Of a DNA stretch of 64,000 nucleotides, positions 1-9,462 are shown one piece after another. The position numbers and the translations under genes are program-made. Under the pieces are notes generated by a model. That model saw nothing but the letters and a program-made list of their open reading frames with translations. It had not been told where the DNA came from and made no database searches. The DNA is from JASHUC01 sp963849095 (lineage in GTDB: Bacteria > Pseudomonadota > Gammaproteobacteria > Steroidobacterales > Steroidobacteraceae): assembly GCA_963849095.1 (NCBI GenBank), contig CAWKGA010000001.1:682001-746000 (forward strand), written 5' to 3'. Position 1 is the first letter of the stretch, and each line of letters opens with the position of its first letter.

Positions 1-1278
1 TTCTACGACGAAGCGGCGCTCAATGAAGAGCTCGAGCGCGTCTTCGAGATCTGCCATGGGTGCCGCCGGTGCTTCAGCCTGTGCAACGCCTTTCCGACTC
101 TTTTCGACGCCATAGACTCCACGGCGACGGGAGAGCTTCAGAGCGTTGACAAGAAGTCCTTCGCAGAGGTCGTCGATCACTGCTACCTCTGCGACATGTG
201 CTTCAGAACTAAGTGTCCCTACGTTCCGCCCCATCCGTGGAATGTGGATTTTCCTCATCTAATGCTGCGCGCCAAGGCGGTCCGCGCGAAGCACGAGGGC
301 TTGAGGCTCCGCGACCGGGTGCTCGCCTCCACGGAGGCCGTCGGACGGATCGCCGGCATTCCGGTGGTGGCCGAGGTGGTCAATGCGGTCAATCGCTCCT
401 CGGCGGGGCGCGCGCTGCTCGCCAAGACGCTCGGCGTGGACCCCGAGGCCCCGATCCCTGCCTATCATTGGCGCACGGCGCGCAAGCGGCTCGGCGCCCC
501 GCGCCGCGGGCCCGAGCCGGCAGCCACGCCGACCGAAACGACGCGGGGCCGGGTGGTGCTCTTTGCGACTTGCTACGGCAACCGCAACGAGCCGCGGCTC
601 GCGGAGGATCTCGCGGCAGTCTTCGAGCACAACGGGATTCCCGTGCGCCTCGCCGCGCGCGAGCGCTGCTGCGGCATGCCGCGCCTGGAGCTCGGGGATC
701 TCGAGGGCGTCGCGCGGCTGAAAGAGGCGAACGTGCCGGAGCTCGAGCGACTCACGGACGCGGGATACGACATCGTCGCGCCGATCCCCTCCTGCGTACT
801 GATGTTCAAGCAGGAACTGCCGCTCATGTTTCCGCAGGACGCCGGTGTGGAGGCGGTCCGCGCACGCACGTTCGATCCGTTCGAGTACCTGATGCTGCGC
901 CACCGGGCGGGCTTGCTGCGCACGGACTTCAAGGGCGGCCTCGGCAAGGTGAGCTATCACGTGCCGTGCCACCTGCGTGTGCAGAACATCGGGCTCAAGA
1001 CTCGCGATCTGTTGAAGCTCATCCCCGCAACCACCGTCGAGGTGATCGAGCGCTGCTCGGGCCATGACGGAACCTATGGCGTGAAGCGGGAGTTTCGCGC
1101 CGCCTCCGTGAAGATCGGCCGGCCGGTCGCCGAGCGGGTGGCGAAGGCGGGAGCGGATCACTACTGCAGCGACTGCCCGATGGCGGGCCGCCAGATCGAG
1201 AGCCTGCTCGGCGCAGCGGCTGGGAGTGGCGCTCCCGAGCATCCGCTCGGCCTGCTGCGCATGGCTTACGGGATCTGA
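1..1278 (+). CDS. Fe-S oxidoreductase (GlpC/HdrB-like), 5' end outside window
   Basis: The frame is open from base 1, so the N-terminus is missing. The visible 425 residues start with two ferredoxin-type clusters: C18-x2-C-x2-C-x3-C, and a second CxxCxxCxxxxCP near residue 60 (CYLCDMC). The C-terminal half carries heterodisulfide-reductase-type cysteine motifs (RCCGMP, then CHLR and RCSGHDG). The second motif reads CSG rather than the usual CCG. Such proteins pass electrons through paired 4Fe-4S centres. The next gene, 2 bp downstream, is a DUF3501 protein; in many proteobacteria this pair follows a rubrerythrin gene, suggesting a role in peroxide or oxygen stress (inference). The exact substrate is unknown. 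Confidence 0.85.
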   Translation, partial: FYDEAALNEELERVFEICHGCRRCFSLCNAFPTLFDAIDSTATGELQSVDKKSFAEVVDHCYLCDMCFRTKCPYVPPHPWNVDFPHLMLRAKAVRAKHEGLRLRDRVLASTEAVGRIAGIPVVAEVVNAVNRSSAGRALLAKTLGVDPEAPIPAYHWRTARKRLGAPRRGPEPAATPTETTRGRVVLFATCYGNRNEPRLAEDLAAVFEHNGIPVRLAARERCCGMPRLELGDLEGVARLKEANVPELERLTDAGYDIVAPIPSCVLMFKQELPLMFPQDAGVEAVRARTFDPFEYLMLRHRAGLLRTDFKGGLGKVSYHVPCHLRVQNIGLKTRDLLKLIPATTVEVIERCSGHDGTYGVKREFRAASVKIGRPVAERVAKAGADHYCSDCPMAGRQIESLLGAAAGSGAPEHPLGLLRMAYGI

Positions 1279-1280
1279 GC

Positions 1281-1865
1281 ATGGACAGACTCGCGCCGGG
1301 CGATCTCCTCTCCCTGGAGCAGTACGCGCGCGAGCGGCCGGATTTCCGCGCCCGGGTCATCGCGCACAAGAGCCGGCGCCAGCTCGCGGTGGGGCCGAGC
1401 ACGACCTGGTGCTTCGAGGATCGCCTCACCGTGCAGTACCAGGTGCAGGAGATGCTGCGCGCCGAGCGGATCTTCGAGCCGGAGGGCATCGCCGAGGAGC
1501 TCGGCGCCTACAATCCCCTGATTCCCGACGGCCGCAACTGGAAGGTCACGCTGCTCATCGAGTTCCCGGATCCCGAGGAGCGCCAGCACCGCCTGACGGG
1601 GCTCAAGGGGATCGAGGATCGCTGCTGGGTGCAGGCCGCGGGATTCGAGCGGGTATTTGCGATCGCCGACGAGGACCTCGAGCGCGAGAATGCCGAGAAG
1701 ACCTCCGCGGTGCACTTCCTGCGCTTCGAGATCGGGGCGGAGTCCGTTGCGGCGCTGAAGCGGGGAGCCCGGCTCGCGGTGGGCGTCGATCACCCCGAGT
1801 ACCGCCATGCGCTCGACCCGGTCGAGGAGCCGCAGCGCAGTGCGCTAGTCTCTGATTTCGCTTGA
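1281..1865 (+). CDS. DUF3501 family protein
   Basis: This 194-residue soluble protein has the features of DUF3501: a conserved N-terminal RLxPxDLLSLEQYxxxRPxFR stretch, and a central region describing an E/D-rich beta fold (LIEFPD, GIEDRCWVQ). It has no signal peptide or membrane segment. The ATG lies 2 bp after the Fe-S oxidoreductase stop, so the two are surely co-transcribed and probably function together. No enzymatic activity is established for this family. It ends 13 bp before a hairpin at 1879-1901. Confidence 0.85.
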   Translation: MDRLAPGDLLSLEQYARERPDFRARVIAHKSRRQLAVGPSTTWCFEDRLTVQYQVQEMLRAERIFEPEGIAEELGAYNPLIPDGRNWKVTLLIEFPDPEERQHRLTGLKGIEDRCWVQAAGFERVFAIADEDLERENAEKTSAVHFLRFEIGAESVAALKRGARLAVGVDHPEYRHALDPVEEPQRSALVSDFA

Positions 1866-1878
1866 GTTTTCCCTCACC

Positions 1879-1901
1879 TGGCGCCGCCGCTTTCGGCGCC
1901 A
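1879..1901 (+). terminator. Hairpin after DUF3501 gene
   Basis: There is an 8-bp perfect stem, TGGCGCCG (1879-1886) with CGGCGCCA (1894-1901), and a 7-base loop. It sits between the DUF3501 stop and parE. The following bases (CGTTCTGTT) are only moderately T-rich, so this is a probable rather than certain intrinsic terminator. A TAAGAT -10-like hexamer at 1910-1915 could serve parE. Confidence 0.45.
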
Positions 1902-1968
1902 CGTTCTGTTAAGATCGCCGCCGGCACCGGCGCCATTTCTCTTCCCCGGACATCCTCAAGAACACCGG

Positions 1969-3858
1969 ATGAGTCAATCGTATACCGCTTCCGACATCGA
2001 GGTCCTGAGCGGCCTCGAGCCCGTGCGCCGCAGGCCGGGCATGTACACCCACACCTCGCGTCCGAACCACCTGGCGCACGAGGTCATCGACAACAGCGTC
2101 GATGAGGCGATCCATGGCCATTGCAAGGAGATCGCAGTCACTCTCTACCGGGACGGGTCGCTCGAGGTGGCCGACGACGGACGCGGCATGCCGGTCGATA
2201 TCCACCCCAAGGAGAAGGTGAGCGGCGTCGAGCTGATCCTCACGCGGCTGCACGCGGGCGCCAAGTTCTCGGACAAGGTCTATGAGTTCTCCGGGGGCCT
2301 GCACGGTGTCGGTGTCTCGGTGGTGAACGCGCTGTCGAAGCAGCTCGAGTGCTGGATCAAGCGCGGCGGCAAGGAGTACAACATCGGCTTCCGCGACGGC
2401 AAGGTCTCCTCGAAGCTCGAGGTCGTCGGCGCCGTGGGCCAGCGCAACACCGGGACGACGCTGCGCTTCTGGCCGGATCCGAAGTTCTTCGACTCCGACA
2501 AGTTCTCGGTGCCGCAGTTGAAGCACACCTTGAAGGCGAAGGCCGTCCTGTGCCCCGGCCTGCGCACGCGCTTCCGCAACGAGGCGACGGGAGAGACGGA
2601 CGAGTGGTTCTTCACGGGCGACCTCGGCGCCTATCTCGTTGAGGAGCTCGAGAAGGTCGAGCGGCTGCCGCCGGAGCCCATCACCGGTAGGCGGGAGAAT
2701 GGCGAGACAGTCGATTACGCGCTCGTCTGGGCTCCGGACGCCGAGGCGACGGTCGGCGAGAGCTATGTCAACCTCATCCCGACCCCCGAGGGCGGCACGC
2801 ACGTGAACGGGATGCGCTCCGGCGTCGCGCAGGCCGTGCGCGAGTTCTGCGAGCTGCGCAACATCATCCCGCGCGGCATCAAGCTCACCCCGGAGGATGT
2901 CTGGGTCCAGGCGAATTTCGTGCTCTCGGTGAAGATTCACGAGCCGCAGTTCGCCGGGCAGATGAAGGAGCGGCTCGGGTCGCGCGACGCCGCCCCGCTC
3001 GTCGAGTCCTTCGTGCGCGACTCGCTCACGCTGTGGCTGCACGGTCATCTCGACGCCGGCGAGCGCATCGGTGAGTTCGCCATCGCGAACGCGCAGGAGC
3101 GGCTGAAGGCCGCGCAGCGGGTCGTTCGCAAGCGCGTCGCCGCGGGCCCGGCCCTTCCGGGCAAGCTCGCGGACTGCGCCACGCAGGATCCGGCTCGCTC
3201 GGAGCTGTTCCTGGTGGAGGGCGATTCGGCCGGAGGCTCGGCGAAGCAGGCACGCGACAAGGACTTCCAGGCAATCATGCCCTTGAGGGGCAAGATCCTG
3301 AACACCTGGGAGCTCGACTCAGGCGAGATCGCCTCCTCCCAGGAGGTGCACGACATCAGCGTCGCGCTCGGGGTGGAGCCCGGCTCGGCGGACCTCTCGC
3401 AGCTGCGCTATCACAAGATCTGCATCCTCGCCGATGCGGACTCGGACGGCCTGCACATCGCGACCCTGCTCTGTGCGCTGTTTCTGCGGCATTTCCGCCC
3501 GCTCGTCGCGAACGGTCACGTCCACGTCGCGATGCCGCCGCTCTTCCGGATCGACGCCGGCAAGCAGGTGCACTACGCGCTCGATGAGTCGGAGCGCGAC
3601 CGCCTGCTCAAGAGAATCGAGAAGGAGAGCCCGCGCGCGAAGCCGACGGTGACGCGCTTCAAAGGACTCGGTGAGATGAACCCGCCGCAGCTGCGCGAGA
3701 CGACCATCGACCCGCGGACGCGCCGGCTCGTGCAGCTCACGATCGAAGCCAAGGACGACACGGACCAGCTCATGGACATGCTGCTCGCGAAGAAGCGGGC
3801 GGCGGACCGGCGCGAGTGGCTCGAGGAGAAAGGCAACTTGGCCGAGGTGCAGGTTTGA
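1969..3858 (+). CDS. parE: DNA topoisomerase IV subunit B
   Basis: ParE supplies the GHKL ATPase that drives chromosome decatenation by topoisomerase IV. The 629 residues match the usual ParE length (about 630), well short of GyrB. Visible motifs: the ATP-binding region (DNSVDEAIHG, DDGRGMP, GLHGVGVSVVNALS), the TOPRIM acidic motifs (LVEGDSAGGSAKQ and DADSDGLHI) and the C-terminal GLGEMNPPQL block. Its stop overlaps the parC start (TTGA). It is the first gene of a two-gene operon. Confidence 0.97.
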   Translation: MSQSYTASDIEVLSGLEPVRRRPGMYTHTSRPNHLAHEVIDNSVDEAIHGHCKEIAVTLYRDGSLEVADDGRGMPVDIHPKEKVSGVELILTRLHAGAKFSDKVYEFSGGLHGVGVSVVNALSKQLECWIKRGGKEYNIGFRDGKVSSKLEVVGAVGQRNTGTTLRFWPDPKFFDSDKFSVPQLKHTLKAKAVLCPGLRTRFRNEATGETDEWFFTGDLGAYLVEELEKVERLPPEPITGRRENGETVDYALVWAPDAEATVGESYVNLIPTPEGGTHVNGMRSGVAQAVREFCELRNIIPRGIKLTPEDVWVQANFVLSVKIHEPQFAGQMKERLGSRDAAPLVESFVRDSLTLWLHGHLDAGERIGEFAIANAQERLKAAQRVVRKRVAAGPALPGKLADCATQDPARSELFLVEGDSAGGSAKQARDKDFQAIMPLRGKILNTWELDSGEIASSQEVHDISVALGVEPGSADLSQLRYHKICILADADSDGLHIATLLCALFLRHFRPLVANGHVHVAMPPLFRIDAGKQVHYALDESERDRLLKRIEKESPRAKPTVTRFKGLGEMNPPQLRETTIDPRTRRLVQLTIEAKDDTDQLMDMLLAKKRAADRREWLEEKGNLAEVQV

Positions 3859-6113
3859 AAACCCAAGAGTTGAACTTCGAGGGTATCGAGCGCCAGCCGC
3901 TCAAGGCCTTCACCGAGAAGGCGTACCTCGACTACTCGATGTACGTCATCCTCGACCGGGCGCTGCCGGCGCTCGGCGATGGGCTGAAGCCCGTCCAGCG
4001 CCGCATCATCTACTCGATGAGCGAGCTCGGACTCGCCGCGGGCAACAAGCACAAGAAGTCGGCGCGGACCGTTGGCGATGTCATCGGCAAGTTCCATCCG
4101 CACGGCGACGTCGCCTGCTACGAGGCCATGGTGCTCATGGCGCAGCCGTTCGCCTATCGCTATCCGATCGTCGACGGCCAGGGCAACTGGGGCTCGCAGG
4201 ACGATCCCAAGTCCTTCGCGGCCATGCGCTACACCGAGGCGAAGCTCACGAAGTACGCGGACGTGCTGCTCGGCGAGCTCGCGCACGGGACGGCCGATTG
4301 GCAGCCGAACTTCGACGGCACGCTCGAGGAGCCCGTCATCCTGCCCGCGCGCCTGCCGAATCTGCTCTTGAACGGCACCTCGGGGATTGCCGTCGGCATG
4401 GCGACCGATATCCCGCCGCACAATCTCCGCGAGGTTGCCGCGGCGTGCATTCACCTGCTCGAGGAGCCGGAGGCGACGACTGCCGCGCTCATGAAGCACA
4501 TCAAAGGTCCGGATCTGCCGACGGGCGCCGAGATCGTCTCGCCGCGCTCGGACCTGAAGGAGCTCTACGAGCGCGGCGTCGGCAGCTACAGGGCGCGGGC
4601 GACCTACGAGATCGAGGACGGCAATGCCGTCATCACCGCCTTTCCATACCAGGTCTCGGGCGCCCGCGTGCAGGAGCAGATCGCCGAGCAGATGCGGGCG
4701 AAGAAGCTGCCGATGATCGAGGATCTGCGCGACGAGTCCGACCACGAGCATCCGACGCGCCTGGTGATCGTGCCGCGCTCGAGCCGCATCGACATGGTCG
4801 AAGTGATGAACCACCTCCTCGCGACGACGGACCTCGAGCGCAGCTATCGCGTCAATCTCAACATCGTCGGCCTCGATGGGCGCCCACGCGTCATGGGGCT
4901 GAAGGGCATCCTCGGGGAATGGCTCGAGTTCCGCTTGACGACCGTCACGCGCCGCCTGCAGCACCGCCTGGAGAAGGTCGCGAAGCGCCTGCACATCCTC
5001 GCGGGCCTCATGATCGCGTACCTGAACCTCGATGAGGTGATCCGCATCATCCGGCGCGAGGACGAGCCGAAGCCGGTGCTGATCGAGCGCTTCAAGCTCT
5101 CCGACGAGCAGGCCGAGGAGATCCTGAACACGCGCTTGCGCCACCTCGCGAAGCTCGAGGAGATGAAGATCCGCGAGGAGCGCAAGGTGCTGGAGGCGGA
5201 GCGCGAAGGGCTCGAGAGCCTGCTCGGCAGCAAGGCGCGGTTGCGCAAGCTCCTCGCGCAGGAGATCCGAGAGGACGCCGACACTTTCGGCGATGCGAGG
5301 CGCACCAAGATCGTCGAGCGGGAAGCCGCCCAGGCGATCGACGAGACGGCGCTCATCGCCAACGAGCCGATCACGGTCGTGCTGTCCACGGGCGGCTGGG
5401 TGCGCTCGGCGAAGGGACACGACATCGATCCGCGGTCACTCTCCTACAAGACCGGCGATGCGTTCCAGGCCGCCGCGCGCGGACGGAGTCTGCAGCTCGC
5501 GATATTCCTGGACAGCACCGGGCGCACCTACAGCGTCCCGGCGCACTCGCTCCCTTCGGCACGCGGGCTGGGCGAGCCCCTCTCCGGACGGCTCAATCCG
5601 CCGGATGGCGCGCGGTTTGCCGGCTGCATGCTGGGGGAGCCGCAGGACCTGTGGCTGCTCGTGACCGATGCCGGCTACGGCTTCACCGTCCGCCTGCAGG
5701 AGCTCGCGACGGACCGGCGCGCCGGCAAGACGGTGCTCAGCGTGCCGGAGGGCGCGCTGGTGCTGCCCCCTGTGCTCGTGCCGTCGGCGGACTCCTGGGT
5801 CGTCGCCGCCGGAAGCGAGGGCAAGATGCTCGCCTTCGCCGTATCCGAGGTGCCGGAGATGCCTCGCGGGAAGGGGAACAAGCTCTACGACATTCCCGCG
5901 CGGCGGGCCGCGGCACGGGAGGAGTACCTGGCCGGGATAGCGGTCGTCCCGCCGGGCGGCAGCCTCGTGCTGTGGTCCGGGGTTGAGCGCAAGGAGATCG
6001 CCTGGAAGGACCTCGGGGGCTACCGGGGCCAGCGCGCTCAGCGCGGGGCGGCGCTGCCGCGGGGCTGGCGCAAGATCGACCGGCTGGAGGCGGCGCCGAC
6101 CGCAACGGTCTAG
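3855..6113 (+). CDS. parC: DNA topoisomerase IV subunit A
   Basis: This is the DNA-cleaving subunit that pairs with ParE. I chose TTG at 3855, overlapping the parE stop, because it gives 752 residues, the E. coli length, and a typical N-terminus (KTQELNFEG). The catalytic tyrosine is Y126 in AMRYTEAKL. The quinolone-determining loop reads HPHGDVACYE: Val86 sits where E. coli has Ser80, while Glu90 (E. coli E84) is kept. The C-terminal third is the DNA-wrapping beta-pinwheel. An upstream GTG at 3816 would add 13 residues but overlaps parE more. Confidence 0.96.
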   Translation: MKTQELNFEGIERQPLKAFTEKAYLDYSMYVILDRALPALGDGLKPVQRRIIYSMSELGLAAGNKHKKSARTVGDVIGKFHPHGDVACYEAMVLMAQPFAYRYPIVDGQGNWGSQDDPKSFAAMRYTEAKLTKYADVLLGELAHGTADWQPNFDGTLEEPVILPARLPNLLLNGTSGIAVGMATDIPPHNLREVAAACIHLLEEPEATTAALMKHIKGPDLPTGAEIVSPRSDLKELYERGVGSYRARATYEIEDGNAVITAFPYQVSGARVQEQIAEQMRAKKLPMIEDLRDESDHEHPTRLVIVPRSSRIDMVEVMNHLLATTDLERSYRVNLNIVGLDGRPRVMGLKGILGEWLEFRLTTVTRRLQHRLEKVAKRLHILAGLMIAYLNLDEVIRIIRREDEPKPVLIERFKLSDEQAEEILNTRLRHLAKLEEMKIREERKVLEAEREGLESLLGSKARLRKLLAQEIREDADTFGDARRTKIVEREAAQAIDETALIANEPITVVLSTGGWVRSAKGHDIDPRSLSYKTGDAFQAAARGRSLQLAIFLDSTGRTYSVPAHSLPSARGLGEPLSGRLNPPDGARFAGCMLGEPQDLWLLVTDAGYGFTVRLQELATDRRAGKTVLSVPEGALVLPPVLVPSADSWVVAAGSEGKMLAFAVSEVPEMPRGKGNKLYDIPARRAAAREEYLAGIAVVPPGGSLVLWSGVERKEIAWKDLGGYRGQRAQRGAALPRGWRKIDRLEAAPTATV

Positions 6114-6193
6114 TACGTCGCCGGGCAAATAGGGCAACATTGCCGCCGGGCGTGAGGGGAAGGGGAGTGTGGAGCCGCTGCGTCGCCGCCGCG

Positions 6194-6218
6194 AAGCCGC
6201 GCCCGGAGGGTGCGGCTT
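6194..6218 (+). terminator. Hairpin downstream of parC
   Basis: Stem AAGCCGC (6194-6200) pairs with GCGGCTT (6212-6218) around an 11-base GC-rich loop, followed by TGAGG. It lies 80 bp after the parC stop in a 192-bp gap. The stem is only 7 bp and the T tract is short, so confidence is moderate. Confidence 0.4.
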
Positions 6219-6305
6219 TGAGGGAACTGCCTCGATTCATGAAGTGTTAGTGTGCGTCCCCCCCGGAACCCTCGAGGCGCAATCCGTATCCAACCGTGTC
6301 ATACG

Positions 6306-7487
6306 ATGTCCCGAAATACCTTCACGACGATTGCGGACTTGTCCGATGAGGGCTACCAGGATGCGATCCTTCCTCACGTGTCGCGTACGTTCGCGCTGAC
6401 GATCCCGCAGCTGCCCCACGGCCTGCGGAGCGCCGTCACGAGCGCCTATCTGCTTTGCCGGATCGCCGACACCGTCGAGGATGAGCCCGCCCTCTCGGCC
6501 GCGGACACCCACGTCTACCTCGAGCGGTTCGCCGCCGTGGTGGCAGGGCGCGAGCCGGCGGCGCCGCTCGCGCGCGAAATCGCCGCGAGGCTCTCGGAGC
6601 GGACCCTGCCCGCGGAGCGCGATCTGGTGCGGAACATGGATCGCATCGTCCGCACGGTCTCGCGCATGCGGCCGCAGCAGCGCGAGGCGATCGAGCGCTG
6701 CATCGATCTCATGTGCTACGGCATGCACCGCTTCCAGACGACGGCGAGCCTCGGCGGCCTCGGCCGCTCGAGCGACCTCGACAGCTACTGCTACTATGTC
6801 GCGGGCGTCGTCGGCGAGATGCTCACCGAGCTGTTCTGCAGCCACTCACGCGCCGCAGCGGAGCGCCACGCGGCGCTGCGCGAGCTCGCGACTTCCTTTG
6901 CGCAGGGGCTGCAGATGACGAATATCCTGAAGGACATGTGGGAGGATCGCAGCCGGGGCGCCTGCTGGCTGCCCCAGGATATATTCGCGCGCCACGGCGT
7001 GGATCTCGCGCGGCTCAAGCCGGCGCCCTTCGATCCGCGCTTTGGCGCAGGCCTCGAGGAGCTGATCGGCGTCGCCCACGCGCACCTGCGCAACGCGATC
7101 GCATTCACCCTGCTCATCCCGCGAGAGGAGCCGGGAATCCGCCGGTTCTGTCTGTGGGCCGTCGGGCTCGCGGTGCTCACGCTGCGCCGGATCGAGCGCA
7201 ACCCGAGCTTCACCTCGGGAGCCGAGGTGAAGGTCTCGCATGCCTCGGTCGCGCTCACGCGGCTCACGACGAGTCTCGCCGTGCGCCACGACCGTGTGCT
7301 CATGCGCCTGTTTGAATGGGCGGCCGGGGACCTGCCGCTCGCCGCGCCCGCGGAGGTGCGGCACCACAGTCGCGCCGCCACCCTCGCGGCGCAGAAGCCG
7401 CAAGCCACCTTCGGCCGAGAGTCCGAGGTGGCGCACGCCGAGCTCGGGCGCGTCCCCTACCGGTCGGACGGGAGCGCGACGCCATGA
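6306..7487 (+). CDS. Squalene synthase (single-enzyme SQS type)
   Basis: It condenses two farnesyl diphosphates to squalene, the substrate of the next gene. The 393 residues show the SQS/phytoene synthase fold: an aromatic-rich start (SRTFALTIPQLP), a first aspartate motif (RIADTVEDE), the segment YCYYVAGVVGEMLTELF, and a second aspartate motif (QMTNILKDMWEDRSRGACWLP). The sequence resembles the eukaryote-type one-step squalene synthase rather than the HpnC/HpnD/HpnE trio, none of which is present here. The stop overlaps the shc start (ATGA), showing translational coupling. The ATG at 6306 fits the usual N-terminus; phytoene synthase activity is the alternative. Confidence 0.88.
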   Translation: MSRNTFTTIADLSDEGYQDAILPHVSRTFALTIPQLPHGLRSAVTSAYLLCRIADTVEDEPALSAADTHVYLERFAAVVAGREPAAPLAREIAARLSERTLPAERDLVRNMDRIVRTVSRMRPQQREAIERCIDLMCYGMHRFQTTASLGGLGRSSDLDSYCYYVAGVVGEMLTELFCSHSRAAAERHAALRELATSFAQGLQMTNILKDMWEDRSRGACWLPQDIFARHGVDLARLKPAPFDPRFGAGLEELIGVAHAHLRNAIAFTLLIPREEPGIRRFCLWAVGLAVLTLRRIERNPSFTSGAEVKVSHASVALTRLTTSLAVRHDRVLMRLFEWAAGDLPLAAPAEVRHHSRAATLAAQKPQATFGRESEVAHAELGRVPYRSDGSATP

Positions 7488-9442
7488 AGGCCGGCTCACC
7501 GGCCCGCGACAAGCGCGACGGGGCGCTCGCCGGCGGCGCGGCCGCACGCGCCTACGCCTCGACGCTCGAGCAAGGGATCCGCGCGGCGCGCACCCAGCTC
7601 CTCGCGGCTCAGAGCCCGGAGGGCTACTGGGTCTTCGAGCTGGAGGCCGACTGCACCATCCCGGCCGAGTACATCATGATGATGCACTTCCTGGATGAGA
7701 TCGATCCGGCCCTGGAGGGCAAGCTCGCCGTGTACCTGCGCAGCCGCCAGGCGCAGCACGGGGGATGGCCGCTCTATCACGGCGGGGAGCTGGATTTGAG
7801 CGCGAGCGTCAAGGCGTACTACGCGCTGAAGCTCGCGGGCGACCGCCCCGATGCGCCGCACATGGCACGCGCGCGCGCGGCGATTCTCGCGCGCGGGGGC
7901 GCCGCGCGCACCAACGTGTTCACCCGCATCGCGCTCGCTCTGTTCGGGCAGATCCCCTGGCGGGGAGTGCCCTACATCCCGGTCGAGATCATGCTCCTGC
8001 CGCGGTGGTTTCCGTTCCACACGCAGAAGGTGTCCTACTGGTCGCGGGCCGTGATGGTGCCGCTGTTCATTCTCACCACGTTGAAGCCCAGCGCGAGAAA
8101 TCCCCGGCGCATCGACATCCTCGAGCTCTTCACGACCCCTCCCCTCGAGGAGCGCCACTATTTCCGGCGCACGGGGCTGCTCAACCGGGTGTTCCTCACG
8201 CTCGACCGGCTGGGCCGCATGATCGATCCGTTCGTTCCCCGCGCCCTGCGCAGGCGGGCGATCGAGCGCGCCGAGCGCTGGGTGCTCGAGCGGCTGAACG
8301 GCGAAGGCGGACTCGGCGCCATTTTCCCGGCGATGGTGAACGCGCTCGAGATCCTCGTGGTGCTTGGCTATCCGCCGGACGATCTGCGCCGTGTCACGGC
8401 GAAGCGCGCGCTGGAGAAGCTGGTGATCGTCCAGGGCTCCGTCGCGTACTGCCAGCCCTGCGTGTCGCCGATCTGGGACAGCGCGCTCGCGAGCCTCGCG
8501 ATGCAGGAGGAGGGGAGCCACGCGGCGCGTTTGGCCGAAACGCGCGCGCTCGAGTGGCTGAAGCCTCTGCAGGTGCTCGACGGCCCGGGCGATTGGCAGG
8601 CGAACCGACCGGGCCTGCCGGGCGGCGGTTGGGCGTTTCAGTTCCTGAACGGCCATTACCCCGATCTCGACGACACCGCCGCGGTGGTCTGGGCCATGGA
8701 CGGCTCCGCGCACCGCGAGCGCTACACGGACGCCATCGATCGAGCGCTCGACTGGCTGGTCGGGATGCAGAGCCGCAACGGCGGCTTCGCGTCGTTCGAC
8801 GCCGACAACACACACTACTACCTCAACGAGATTCCGTTCGCCGATCACGGCGCGCTGCTCGATCCGCCGACGAGCGATGTGACGGCCCGGGTGGTCGCAG
8901 TCCTCGGGGGAATCGGCCGCCCGCAGGACCGGGCGGCTCTCCAGCGGGCGATCGCCTACCTGCGCAGCGAGCAGGAGGCGCAGGGTCCATGGTTCGGCCG
9001 CTGGGGCACCAACTACATCTACGGCACGTGGTCCGTGCTCACCGCGCTAGCGCGGGCCGGCGTGAGCCGCGACGATCCGGCCATTCGGCGCGCCGTCGGC
9101 TGGCTCCTCTCCAAGCAGAACGACGACGGCGGATGGGGCGAGAGCAATGACAGCTACGCGGACCCCTCGGTCGCCGGAGGACCGGCCGACAGCAATCCGT
9201 ACCAGACCTCGTGGGCGTTGCTCGCGCTCCTCGCCTCGGGCGAGGCGGGCGAGCCGGTGCGGCGCGGCATCGAATTCCTGCTCGCCACGCAGGGCGCCGA
9301 CGGACTCTGGAGCCACCCGAGTTTCACGGCGCCGGGATTCCCGCGGGTGTTCTATCTCAAGTACCACGGCTACTGCGCCTACTTTCCGCTCTGGGCGCTC
9401 GCGGCGTACCGCAATTACACCCACGCCGGCGGAGCTCGTTGA
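7484..9442 (+). CDS. shc: Squalene-hopene cyclase
   Basis: This is the class II terpene cyclase that converts squalene to hopene/hopanol at the inner membrane. The 652 residues match the family. The catalytic DxDDTA motif is D394-L-D-D-T-A, and there are several QW repeats, for example QSPEGYWVFELEAD near the N-terminus, QSRNGGFASFD, QNDDGGWGES, and a C-terminal QGADGLW. The start ATG at 7484 overlaps the squalene synthase stop. The hpnG gene follows directly. Confidence 0.97.
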   Translation: MKAGSPARDKRDGALAGGAAARAYASTLEQGIRAARTQLLAAQSPEGYWVFELEADCTIPAEYIMMMHFLDEIDPALEGKLAVYLRSRQAQHGGWPLYHGGELDLSASVKAYYALKLAGDRPDAPHMARARAAILARGGAARTNVFTRIALALFGQIPWRGVPYIPVEIMLLPRWFPFHTQKVSYWSRAVMVPLFILTTLKPSARNPRRIDILELFTTPPLEERHYFRRTGLLNRVFLTLDRLGRMIDPFVPRALRRRAIERAERWVLERLNGEGGLGAIFPAMVNALEILVVLGYPPDDLRRVTAKRALEKLVIVQGSVAYCQPCVSPIWDSALASLAMQEEGSHAARLAETRALEWLKPLQVLDGPGDWQANRPGLPGGGWAFQFLNGHYPDLDDTAAVVWAMDGSAHRERYTDAIDRALDWLVGMQSRNGGFASFDADNTHYYLNEIPFADHGALLDPPTSDVTARVVAVLGGIGRPQDRAALQRAIAYLRSEQEAQGPWFGRWGTNYIYGTWSVLTALARAGVSRDDPAIRRAVGWLLSKQNDDGGWGESNDSYADPSVAGGPADSNPYQTSWALLALLASGEAGEPVRRGIEFLLATQGADGLWSHPSFTAPGFPRVFYLKYHGYCAYFPLWALAAYRNYTHAGGAR

Positions 9443-9462
9443 GCCGCGGAACCGGCCGCCGA

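Noticed and set aside
3573..5420. 615-codon frame antisense to parE/parC
   Set aside because: The opposite strand encodes conserved topoisomerase IV sequence with all catalytic motifs, and the antisense product has no recognisable feature.
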